Positions 30,758-37,952 of a DNA stretch of 37,952 nt are shown here, piece by piece. The position numbers and the translations under genes are program-made. The DNA is taken from assembly GCF_025195125.1 (NCBI RefSeq), contig NZ_JAMGSL010000024.1, forward strand, positions 1 to 37,952. Direction: 5' to 3'. The notes below the pieces were generated by a model. That model worked only from the letters and a program-made list of their open reading frames with translations. It had not been told where the DNA came from and made no database searches. Within the stretch, counting starts at the first letter, position 1. Every line of letters begins with the position of its first letter. This DNA comes from Streptomyces sp. Je 1-79. GTDB taxonomy: Bacteria > Actinomycetota > Actinomycetes > Streptomycetales > Streptomycetaceae.

Positions 30758-32038
30758 GTGCGACCAAGACTCTTCGGCGCGACCGCCTCCGTGGCCGCAC
30801 TCGCACTACTGGGCTCACTCGTCACCGCCTGCGGTTCCTCCGGGAGCGACGACGGGACGACACTGCGCTTCGTGGCCGCCGAATACGGCAACAGCCCGGC
30901 GACCAGCTCCAAGGCGTACTGGGACGAACTGACCGCCGCCTTCACCGCCGCCCACCCCGGCAAGAAGGTCGAGGTGACGCTCTACCCGTGGGCCGACGTC
31001 GACCGCGAGGTCACCCGCCTGGTCAAGGAGGGCAACGCTCCGGACGTGGCCCTGATGGGCGCGTACTCCGACTTCGCGGCGCAGGGCCGCCTCTACGCAG
31101 CGAGTGAGCTGCTGTCGGTCAGGGCGGAGGCGAATTTCCTGCCGCCGCTCGCGGAGGCGGGTTCGGTCGGCAACACCCTCTACGGGCTGCCCTTCGTGGC
31201 CAGCAGCCGGCTGCTCTTCTACAACGAGAAGCTGTTCGACAAGGCCGGAGCGAAGCCGCCGAAGACCTGGTCGGACCTGGAGGACGCGGCCAAGGCGCTG
31301 AAGAAGGAGGGTGTGCTCTACCCGTACGCCCTCCCGCTCGGACCGGAGGAGGCGCACGCCGAAGCTCTGATCTGGGAACTGAGCAACGGCGGCGGGTACG
31401 CCGGCAGCAGCGGGGGCTACAGCATCGCGTCCGAGCAGAACACGCAGACGTTCCGCTGGATCAGGAACCACCTGGTCGCGCCCGGCCTGACCGGACCGGT
31501 CCCGCCGGCCGAGCTCAATCGGCAGGACGCCTTCGCCGCCTTTCTGCGCGGCGACGTCGGCATGCTCAACGGCTATCCCTCGCTGCTCCACGAGGCGAGG
31601 GCGAAGGGCATCAAGGTCGGCACGCTCAGCATGCCGGTGTCGGACTCGCTGAAAGACGGGCAGGCCTTGCCGTCGGCGGGCGTCGCCGACTGGATGATGG
31701 CCTTCAAGCGCGAAGGAAATCGCGAACTGGTGGGCGCTTTCCTGGAATTCGTCTACGAGGACAAGAACCTCAGCGAATTCGCCGGGCGTTACCACCTGTT
31801 GCCCTCGACGGTCTCCGCGAGCCAGGCCTCCAAGGACGCGGCGGCGGACCCCAGCAGCGAGCAGTTTCTGAACGCACTGCGCGGAGCCGAGCTCTACCCG
31901 GTCAACGAGCCGTCCTGGCTCCAGGTCAGCAACACCATCAAGCGGAACATCGGCAAGGCCGTCGCGCCGTCCGCCGACCCGAAGGCCGTGCTGGAGGACA
32001 TCTCCCGGGAGGTCCAGGACATAACGAAGCAGACGTAG
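30758..32038 (+). CDS. Sugar-type ABC transporter substrate-binding lipoprotein (orphan)
   Basis: This 426-aa lipoprotein has a signal peptide ending in the lipobox L-V-T-A-C25. The mature part is a family 1 (CUT1-type) solute-binding protein: LRFVAAEYG, AAFTAAHPGKKVEVTLYPWADVDREVTRLVKEGNAPDVALMG, NTLYGLPFVASSRLLFYNEKLFDKAGAKPPKTWSDLEDAAKAL and GVADWMMAFK. Such proteins capture oligosaccharides outside the cell for import. The GTG at 30758 follows AGAGGA at normal spacing. No permease or ATPase gene is adjacent on either side, so it must use components from elsewhere or be a sensor or scavenger. Binding-site residues cannot be assigned by eye. Confidence 0.88.
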   Translation: MRPRLFGATASVAALALLGSLVTACGSSGSDDGTTLRFVAAEYGNSPATSSKAYWDELTAAFTAAHPGKKVEVTLYPWADVDREVTRLVKEGNAPDVALMGAYSDFAAQGRLYAASELLSVRAEANFLPPLAEAGSVGNTLYGLPFVASSRLLFYNEKLFDKAGAKPPKTWSDLEDAAKALKKEGVLYPYALPLGPEEAHAEALIWELSNGGGYAGSSGGYSIASEQNTQTFRWIRNHLVAPGLTGPVPPAELNRQDAFAAFLRGDVGMLNGYPSLLHEARAKGIKVGTLSMPVSDSLKDGQALPSAGVADWMMAFKREGNRELVGAFLEFVYEDKNLSEFAGRYHLLPSTVSASQASKDAAADPSSEQFLNALRGAELYPVNEPSWLQVSNTIKRNIGKAVAPSADPKAVLEDISREVQDITKQT

Positions 32039-32119
32039 GCGACCACCGGAGCCGCGCCGTACCCGCGTCCCTCTCTCCCGCCTCCCGCTTCCCGGCCCGA
32101 CGGGTCACCGGGGATTCGG

Positions 32120-32262
32120 CCCTGCACGGGCTGCGAGGGGGGCACGCGCGCCGGGCGAGGGCCCACGGGTGCAGGGCGAGCGGGCACGGGCGCGCCGAGC
32201 GAGGGGCACGGGCGCCGAGCGAGGGGGACGCGCGCCGGGCGGGGGAGCACGGGCGCGCCTGG
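32120..32262 (+). repeat. GC-rich imperfect tandem repeat, 20-22-bp units
   Basis: Six to seven units run head to tail, for example at 32140-32159, 32182-32203, 32204-32223 and 32224-32243. Each approximates GGGCACGGGCGCCGAGCGAG with substitutions. It fills the gap before the carotenoid oxygenase gene and lies about 100 bp before its start codon. The rest of 32039-32360 shows no gene or clear promoter. Confidence 0.72.
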
Positions 32263-32360
32263 CGTCACAGTCCGGGGCGCGTTTCACTGGAAGGTGCCGT
32301 ACACGCGTGCCGCGGAAGGGCCGATCCGCCGGCCCCGCCGGGCGCACGCCGGGAGGTCCG

Positions 32361-33797
32361 GTGAGCACACACACCCCACCACGCTTCGACCCGACCCGGG
32401 TACCCCACCTGCTGGGCTCGTTCGCCCCGGTGACCGAGGAGGTCGACGTCGCCGACCTGGAGGTGACCGGCGAGATCCCGGCCGCCCTGGACGGCCTGTA
32501 CCTGCGCAACGGACCGAACCCTCGTTTCACTCCGATCGGCTCGTACCTCTACCCCATCGACGGCGACGGCATGCTGCACGGCGTCTGGCTCTCCGAGGGC
32601 CGTGCCCGCTACCGCAACCGCTTCGTCCGGACCCCCGCGCTGGAGGCCGAGGAGCGGGCCGGCCGGGCCCTGTGGGGAGGGCTGGCGTCGATGATCACGC
32701 CGGACGCCGAACAGGTCGGACCGGAGCTCGCGGGTACGTTCCGGGACCTGCCGGACATCAACGTCGTGCGGCACGGCGGCCGGATGCTCGCCCTCGCCGA
32801 GTCGGCCTGCCCCTTCCGTATCGACGCGAACCTGGCGACCGTGGGCCGCGAGGACTTCGGCGGTGCCCTGCCCGCGGGCATCACCGCGCACCCCAAGATC
32901 GATCCGGTCACGGGAGAGATGACCGTCTTCTGCTACGGCCTGGAGCCGCCGTATCTGACCTGGTCGGTGATCGCCCGCGACGGAACCGTCAGCCGCGGAC
33001 CCACACCTGTCGACGGCGTCGACGCGCCGATGATGATCCACGACATGGCCCTGACCGACCGCTACGCCGTTCTCGTCCTGGCCCCGGCCTTCTTCGACCT
33101 CGGCGCGGCCATGGAAGGCGGCTCGTTCCTCGCCTGGCGGCCCGAGCACGGCACCCGCGTGGCGCTGATCCCGCGCGACGGCGGAACCCCGCGCTGGGCG
33201 GCCGACGAGGCCTTCTGGCTCTGGCACACGGTGAACGCCTACGACGACGGCCCCGGCGAGGACGCTCCGGTGGTTCTGGACTACGTGCAGTGGAGCCGGC
33301 TCACCGTCGGCGGGGCACCCGAGGATTCGGAGCACCAGGTGAGGAGCGGTCTGGTGCGCGCGCGGATCGATCCCGCGGCCGGCAGCGTGGCCCGCACGCT
33401 GCTGGACGAAGCCCGGGTCGAGTTCCCCCGTGTCGACGACCGGCGCATCGGCCGACGGCACCGTCACGCGGCGCTCGCGACCGGGACCGGACGTGAGGAT
33501 CTGCTGACGGGGGAGTACGACGCCATCCGCTGGTTCGACACCGAGACGGGTACCGCCCGCGTCTGGCCTGCGGGGGACCTCTCCGTCGGCGAACCGGTCT
33601 TCGCCCCCGAACCCGGCCAGGACTCCGAGGAGCACGGCTACTGGCTGACCTACGCCACCGACCGTACGGACGGCTCGAGCTGGTTCCTGGTGATCCCCGC
33701 CGAGGACCCGGCCTCGGGACCGGTGGCCCGCGCCCGCATCCCGGTCCGCGTCCCGCTCGGCCTGCACGGCTGCTGGCTGCCGACCGACGGCGGATGA
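32361..33797 (+). CDS. Carotenoid oxygenase family protein
   Basis: This 478-aa protein belongs to the carotenoid cleavage dioxygenase family: non-heme iron enzymes that split carotenoid, apocarotenoid or stilbene double bonds with O2. The four iron-binding histidines are H177 (ITAHPKID), H227 (MMIHDMALT), H289 (FWLWHTVNAYDD) and H469 (GLHGCWLP). The N-terminal LYLRNGPNPRF and DGDGMLHG blocks are also typical. The GTG at 32361 follows GGGAGG, with 4 nt between. No carotenoid biosynthesis genes are nearby, so the substrate is open. The length is normal for bacterial members. Confidence 0.93.
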   Translation: MSTHTPPRFDPTRVPHLLGSFAPVTEEVDVADLEVTGEIPAALDGLYLRNGPNPRFTPIGSYLYPIDGDGMLHGVWLSEGRARYRNRFVRTPALEAEERAGRALWGGLASMITPDAEQVGPELAGTFRDLPDINVVRHGGRMLALAESACPFRIDANLATVGREDFGGALPAGITAHPKIDPVTGEMTVFCYGLEPPYLTWSVIARDGTVSRGPTPVDGVDAPMMIHDMALTDRYAVLVLAPAFFDLGAAMEGGSFLAWRPEHGTRVALIPRDGGTPRWAADEAFWLWHTVNAYDDGPGEDAPVVLDYVQWSRLTVGGAPEDSEHQVRSGLVRARIDPAAGSVARTLLDEARVEFPRVDDRRIGRRHRHAALATGTGREDLLTGEYDAIRWFDTETGTARVWPAGDLSVGEPVFAPEPGQDSEEHGYWLTYATDRTDGSSWFLVIPAEDPASGPVARARIPVRVPLGLHGCWLPTDGG

Positions 33798-33912
33798 ACA
33801 GGGCCGGTGCTGGGCGGCACCCGAGTGGCACGGCGCGGACAGCCGCACGGTCCAGACCGGGACCCGGGCTTACGCCCTGAGATGAGGCGGACGGCCGGGC
33901 TCGGGCGGGACC

Positions 33913-36042
33913 TCATGCCGGTGCGCCGCCCGGGAGCCCGGCCGGTCGACGCGTCAGCACGGGCAGGAGCCGGTCCGGCGTCAGGGGCAGCTCGCGCAGC
34001 CGCACGCCGACCGCATGGTGGACGGCGTTGGCGATGGCCGCGGCCGTGCCGACGATGCCGATCTCCCCGATGCCCTTGCTGCCCATCGGATTGAGGTGGG
34101 GGTCGTGCTCCTCCAGCCAGTGCGCCTCGATCCCGCGCACGTCGGCGCACGAGGGGACGTGGTAGGAGGCCAGGTCGCGCTCGGTGTAGTCGCCGAAGAC
34201 GGGGTCCATGGTGCTGTGTTCGGTCAGCGCCATGCCGAGCCCCATCGTCATCCCGCCGATGAACTGGGATCGGGCGGTACGCGGGTTGAGGACACGGCCG
34301 ACGGCGTAGACGCCGAGCAGCCGGCTCACCCGGACTTCTCCGGTGACGCAGTCGACGTGGACCTCCGCGAAGTGCGCGCCGAAGGCGTGGCGGGCGTAGG
34401 GGGACGTCCGTCCGGCCTCTTCCTCCGTGTCCGCCTCGGCGGTCACGCCCTCGGGCGGCAGCGGGCCGGAGCGGGCGGCCAGCGCGTCGCGCAGGGCCGT
34501 GCAGGCCTTGTGCACGGCCGAGCCCCAGGAGGACGTTCCGGAGGAACCGCCGGCGACGGGGGCGTCGGGCAGACGGCTGCAGCCGAGCTCGACGCGTACG
34601 GATTCGAGCGGTGCCCCGAGGGCCTCGGCGGCGATCTGGGCCAGGACGGTGCGCGCCCCGGTGCCGATGTCGGTGGCGTCGACCCGTACGACGTGGCTGC
34701 CGTCCGGCGCGGCGTGCGCCGAAGCCTTGGACGGGCCCAGGAGGAAGGGGTACGTGGCCGAGGCGACGCCCGTGCCGGACAGCAGGTCGCCCTCGCGGCG
34801 GAAGCCGGGCCGGGGGTCGCGGCCCTCCCAGCCGAAGCGCCGGGCGCCCTCCCTCAGGCACGCGGCCAGACCCCTGCTGCTGAAGGGCTTTCCGCTGTCG
34901 GGCTCCGCGTCGGGCTCGTTGCGCAGCCGGAGCTCCACCGGGTCGACGCCCGTCGCCTCGGCGAGTTCGTCCATGGCCGTCTCGAGGGCGTACATACCGG
35001 ATGCCTCGCCGGGCGCACGCATCCACGAGGGGGTCGGCACGTCCAGGGCCACCACCCGGTGGCCGGTTCGGCTGTGGGGGGAGGTGTACATGGTGCGGGC
35101 CGGGACGGCGGCCTGCTCCACGAACTCCTTCACCGTCGACGTCTGAGTCACGATCTCGTGGGCGAGGGCGCCGATCACACCGTCGTCGGACGCGCCGATC
35201 CGGACGCGCTGGACCGTGGGCGCGCGGTGGCCAACGACCGCCGCGAGCTGACGGCGGGGCAGGGCGAGCCGGACCGGCCGGCCGGTGTGCCGGGCGGCCA
35301 TCGCGGCGAGGACGGCCGGCGGCCGCGGGGTGCCCTTGGAACCGAAGCCGCCTCCCACGTACGAGGAGTCGACCGTGATCCGCTCCGGTGGCAGCCGGAA
35401 CAGCGCCGCGAGGACGTCCCGTACCGTGGTAGCCCCCTGGCTGGAGTCGTACACGGTCAGCTCGTCGTCGTCCCACCAGGCCGTGGCGGCGTGCGGCTCC
35501 ATCGGATGGTTGTGCAGGGCGTCCAGGGTGTACGTCTCGTCGAGCCGTACCGCCGAGGCCGCGAAGGCCGCGTCGAAGTCGCCGCGCTCCCGCACGGCCG
35601 GATGGCCGCCGTTGGCCTCCTCGGGCGTGTAGAGGCGCGGATGGTCGGCGTTCAGCCGCACGTCGTGGTCCTCGGTGGTGTAGTCGATCCGCAGCGCGTC
35701 GGCTGCGGCGCGCGCGATCTCCGGGGTGTCCGCGACGACGAGGGCGACGAACCAGCCCCGGTGGGGGACGCGATCGTCCTGGAGCAGGGCGAGTGTCGGG
35801 TCGTCGGCCTCGCCCAGGCGGGGCGCGTTCTCGTGGGTGAGCACGGTGTGCACGCCGGGATGCCGCAGGATCTCCTCCGTGTGCACGGCGGTGACGCGGC
35901 CGCGCGCGACGGTGGCGGGCACGGGCCAAGCGTGGAGACAGCCGGGCGGGGTCCGGTCGGCGGCGTAACGGGCCTCGCCCGTCACCTTCTTCCGGGCGTC
36001 ACGCCGGACGGCCGCCGCGGGTCGCACGGGTTGGCTGGTCAT
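33913..36042 (-). CDS. Molybdenum hydroxylase large subunit (PaoC/YagR-type)
   Basis: This 709-aa protein is the molybdopterin-binding subunit of a xanthine dehydrogenase-family enzyme. An aldehyde oxidase/xanthine dehydrogenase a/b hammerhead domain (about 15-125) is followed by the Moco-binding region: HNHPMEPHAATAWW, YVGGGFGSKG, RAPGEASGMYALETAMDELA, and the catalytic base E660 in GSKGIGEIG. It most resembles three-subunit aldehyde oxidoreductases of the PaoABC/YagTSR type. It oxidises aldehydes or N-heterocycles with water as oxygen source. It is last in a minus-strand operon after the Fe-S and FAD subunits. The ATG at 36042 follows GGAGGAGG. The exact substrate is unknown. Confidence 0.92.
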   Translation of the reverse strand: MTSQPVRPAAAVRRDARKKVTGEARYAADRTPPGCLHAWPVPATVARGRVTAVHTEEILRHPGVHTVLTHENAPRLGEADDPTLALLQDDRVPHRGWFVALVVADTPEIARAAADALRIDYTTEDHDVRLNADHPRLYTPEEANGGHPAVRERGDFDAAFAASAVRLDETYTLDALHNHPMEPHAATAWWDDDELTVYDSSQGATTVRDVLAALFRLPPERITVDSSYVGGGFGSKGTPRPPAVLAAMAARHTGRPVRLALPRRQLAAVVGHRAPTVQRVRIGASDDGVIGALAHEIVTQTSTVKEFVEQAAVPARTMYTSPHSRTGHRVVALDVPTPSWMRAPGEASGMYALETAMDELAEATGVDPVELRLRNEPDAEPDSGKPFSSRGLAACLREGARRFGWEGRDPRPGFRREGDLLSGTGVASATYPFLLGPSKASAHAAPDGSHVVRVDATDIGTGARTVLAQIAAEALGAPLESVRVELGCSRLPDAPVAGGSSGTSSWGSAVHKACTALRDALAARSGPLPPEGVTAEADTEEEAGRTSPYARHAFGAHFAEVHVDCVTGEVRVSRLLGVYAVGRVLNPRTARSQFIGGMTMGLGMALTEHSTMDPVFGDYTERDLASYHVPSCADVRGIEAHWLEEHDPHLNPMGSKGIGEIGIVGTAAAIANAVHHAVGVRLRELPLTPDRLLPVLTRRPAGLPGGAPA

Positions 36043-36121
36043 GGCGTGGTGCCTCCTCCGGTCGTCGTACGGTCGTGTCCTCTGCTGTGCGCCGTCCCTG
36101 TCGTGGGGTGGGCGCCCGATG

Positions 36122-37120
36122 TCACGGGCGGGCCCCGGCGCGGGACGCGAGGTCGCGCAGCACGCTCACCACGAGGTTGCGGGCGAGGGGCACCTTGAAA
36201 CCGTTGTCGCGCAGCGGCTCGGCAGCGGCGAGTTCGGCGTCGGCCGCCCGCTCGTACGTCTCGGAGGTCGCCGGTGCTCCACGCAGTACCTCCTCCGCCT
36301 GGCCGGCCCGCCAGGGTTTGTGGGCGAGGCCGCCGAGGGCGATGGCTGCGTGCTCCACGCGGTTGTCCTCGACGGTCAGGACGACGGCGACCGAGGCGAG
36401 CGCGAAGGCGTACGAGGCCCGGTCGCGGGCCTTGCGGTAGGTGCTGTGCGCACCCGGCGGGGGCGGGGGCAGGGTCACGGCCGTGATGAGCTCGCCGTGC
36501 TCGATGACGGTGTCCCGCTCCGGGCGGTCGCCGGGCAACCGGTGGAACGCGGTGACCGGCACGGTCCGCTCGCCGGCGGCTCCGCGCAGGTGGACGTCCG
36601 CGTCGAGCGCGGCGAGGGCGACCGCCATGTCCGACGGATGCGTGGCCACGCAATCGGCGGAGTGGCCGAGCACGGCGAGGTCGCGGTGTACGCCCTCCCG
36701 GGCGGGACAGCCCGAACCTGGCACGCGCTTGTTGCACGGCTTCGACGTGTCCTGGAAGTAGAGGCAGCGGGTGCGCTGGAGCAGATTGCCCCCGGTGGTG
36801 GCCGCGTTGCGCAGCTGAGGGGAGGCGCCGGCCAGGAGTGCCTGTGAAAGCACCGGGTAGCGCGTGCGCACGACCGGATGGGCCGCCACGTCACTGTTGC
36901 GCGCGGTCGCACCGATGCGCAGACCGCCCTCGGAGGTCTCCTCCACGCCGTCGAGTGCCAGACCGCCGATGTCGACGAGCAGCGGCGGTCCGGCGACCCC
37001 CAGCTTCATCAGGTCGACGAGGTTGGTACCGCCCGCGAGGAACTGGGCGCCAGGGTGGGCGGCGAAGTGATCGAGCGCCTCCTCGGCCCGCTCCGGCCGC
37101 ACGTACGCGAAGGGCTTCAC
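36122..37120 (-). CDS. Molybdenum hydroxylase FAD subunit with extra Fe-S cluster (PaoB/YagS-type)
   Basis: This 332-aa FAD-binding subunit carries AGGTNLVDLMK (29-39) and TTGGNLLQRT (108-117), the flavin pyrophosphate-binding loops. It also has an inserted cysteine set C119-x9-C129-x8-C138-x18-C157 (RCLYFQDTSKPCNKRVPGSGC), the kind of insert that holds a [4Fe-4S] cluster in PaoB-like proteins. Electrons pass from Moco through [2Fe-2S] clusters to FAD. The GTG at 37120 overlaps the upstream stop codon by 4 bp (GTGA), so the subunits are translationally coupled. A 79-bp gap separates it from the large subunit gene. Confidence 0.92.
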   Translation of the reverse strand: MKPFAYVRPERAEEALDHFAAHPGAQFLAGGTNLVDLMKLGVAGPPLLVDIGGLALDGVEETSEGGLRIGATARNSDVAAHPVVRTRYPVLSQALLAGASPQLRNAATTGGNLLQRTRCLYFQDTSKPCNKRVPGSGCPAREGVHRDLAVLGHSADCVATHPSDMAVALAALDADVHLRGAAGERTVPVTAFHRLPGDRPERDTVIEHGELITAVTLPPPPPGAHSTYRKARDRASYAFALASVAVVLTVEDNRVEHAAIALGGLAHKPWRAGQAEEVLRGAPATSETYERAADAELAAAEPLRDNGFKVPLARNLVVSVLRDLASRAGARP

Positions 37121-37686
37121 CGGGCGGCCTCCTCGATCGCGTCGACGATGTGCGGGTAGGCGCCGCAGCGGCAGATGTTCCCGCTCATACGCTCGCGGAT
37201 CTCGTCCGGGGTGAGGGGCACCGCCTCGCCCGGTGGCTGCTCCGCTGGTGTGACGTGCGACGGATGCCCGTGCGCCGCCTCGTCCAGCAGGGCGACGGCC
37301 GAGCAGATCTGGCCCGGGGTGCAGTATCCGCACTGCAGGGCGTCCCGGGCGACGAACGCGTTCTGGACCGGATGGAGCCGGTCGCCGTCGGCGAGGCCCT
37401 CGATGGTGGTGACGGACGCGTCGTGGCAGGCGACCGCGAACAGCAGACAGCTGTTCACGCGCCGCCCGTCGAGGAGGGTGGTGCAGGCCCCGCACTGCCC
37501 GTGGTCGCACCCCTTCTTCGACCCGGTGAGGTCGAGATGGTCCCGCAGCGCGTCCAACAGCGTCGTGCGGTTGTCGACCTGGAGCGTATGGCTCGTACCG
37601 TTGACCCGGAGGGTGACCGTGGAAGTCGTGCCAAGACCGGGGGCGGCCCCGGTCTCCGGGCCGCGCCCTGCTTCGGCCCTACGCAT
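37117..37686 (-). CDS. Molybdenum hydroxylase 2Fe-2S subunit (PaoA/YagT-type)
   Basis: This 189-aa protein carries two [2Fe-2S] clusters. The plant-ferredoxin-type cluster is held by C60, C65, C68 and C80 (GSKKGCDHGQCGACTTLLDG). The second is held by C119, C122, C172 and C174 (QCGYCTPGQ and NICRCGAY). It feeds electrons from the Moco subunit to the FAD subunit. A spacer rich in His and Pro (HGHPSHVTPAEQPPGEAV, about 139-156) lies between the cysteine groups and looks like a lineage-specific insert. No Tat signal is present, so the enzyme is probably cytosolic. The ATG at 37686 follows GAGG; an ATG at 37710 is less well placed. First gene of the operon. Confidence 0.92.
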   Translation of the reverse strand: MRRAEAGRGPETGAAPGLGTTSTVTLRVNGTSHTLQVDNRTTLLDALRDHLDLTGSKKGCDHGQCGACTTLLDGRRVNSCLLFAVACHDASVTTIEGLADGDRLHPVQNAFVARDALQCGYCTPGQICSAVALLDEAAHGHPSHVTPAEQPPGEAVPLTPDEIRERMSGNICRCGAYPHIVDAIEEAAR

Positions 37687-37952
37687 GGCGTGATGCCTCA
37701 CGACGGGCACGCCGAGCGGTCCGGGACCGCTTCCCGCCCGCGATTTCCGCGCGGATGATCACGGTCCGCTCCACGGCCTGCCTCCTCGCCCTCGCCTTCA
37801 CCTTCGTCGACGTTATGCGAGGTCCGCCTTCCCCGCCTCCCACGACCCGTACGCCGATCCGGGGGTTCCACTCGCACGCACCGGCTTGTCTGTGGGCCTG
37901 CCACGGCTCCGCCTCCTCGGCTCGGATCGCCTCCTCGGCCTCCGGCGTGATG

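Noticed and set aside
34015..36198. 727-codon open frame on the plus strand opposite the molybdenum hydroxylase large subunit
   Set aside because: The opposite strand encodes conserved Moco-binding motifs; this frame has only Gly/Arg/Val-rich sequence.
37681..37952. Possible partial gene entering from the right edge on the minus strand (frame open from 37952, acidic start ITPEAEEAIRAEEAEPW)
   Set aside because: The first 20 codons look coding, but the frame then becomes Arg-rich with rare codons and runs into the hydroxylase operon leader. The window is too short to decide.
1..37952. CRISPR arrays, insertion sequences, integrases, rRNA genes
   Set aside because: No regularly spaced repeats, transposase or integrase motifs, or rRNA signatures were seen on either strand.

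Overview
The window looks like Streptomyces chromosome, probably from a chromosome arm. The DNA is very GC-rich, with G or C at most third codon positions. GTG and TTG starts are common, Shine-Dalgarno sites are AGGAGG or GAGG-like, and typical Streptomyces families occur: streptogrisin protease, EshA, 2-methylisoborneol synthase and DUF4916 NUDIX. No transposase, integrase, CRISPR array or complete rRNA or tRNA gene was found.

Layout. 1-3.5 kb holds a GNAT acetyltransferase, a MOSC protein, a DUF1232 membrane protein and a translationally coupled pair of related proteins that ends in a strong terminator. 3.6-3.8 kb is a structured non-coding block: alternative hairpins, a 12-bp hairpin and a tRNA-like T arm. 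3.8-9.2 kb holds a hypothetical protein, a PlsC-type acyltransferase, a secreted endonuclease/exonuclease/phosphatase fused to VCBS repeats, a broken MmyB-type regulator, a YdcF-like protein and a tubby/LURP-like protein. 9.5-15.5 kb is rich in exported proteins (SGNH esterase, M15-like peptidase, streptogrisin protease, lamin-tail protein) mixed with membrane proteins and a NUDIX protein.

16.1-20.2 kb is the most notable locus. It encodes a family 2B encapsulin shell protein (EshA, with a cyclic-nucleotide-binding-like insert), a 2-methylisoborneol synthase with a long disordered N-terminus, and geranyl diphosphate 2-C-methyltransferase. The methyltransferase makes 2-methyl-GPP. The terpene cyclase turns it into the earthy odorant 2-methylisoborneol, and the shell is expected to package the cyclase. 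A 12-bp-stem terminator closes the locus.

20.2-26.6 kb runs mostly on the minus strand: an MFS exporter, a hotdog thioesterase, a ribbon-helix-helix-like regulator with an elaborate operator, a secreted lysyl-oxidase-type protein with a His-rich linker, a tiny membrane protein and a GH16 glucanase with CBM13. 26.9-33.8 kb holds PuuE-type allantoinase, a vWA protein, a divergent HxlR/NmrA pair sharing a 12-bp inverted-repeat operator, an orphan sugar-binding lipoprotein and a carotenoid oxygenase. 33.9-37.7 kb is a three-subunit molybdenum hydroxylase operon of the PaoABC/YagTSR type.

Family calls rest on motifs read by eye. Promoters, operators and hairpins were also found by eye and have not been tested.
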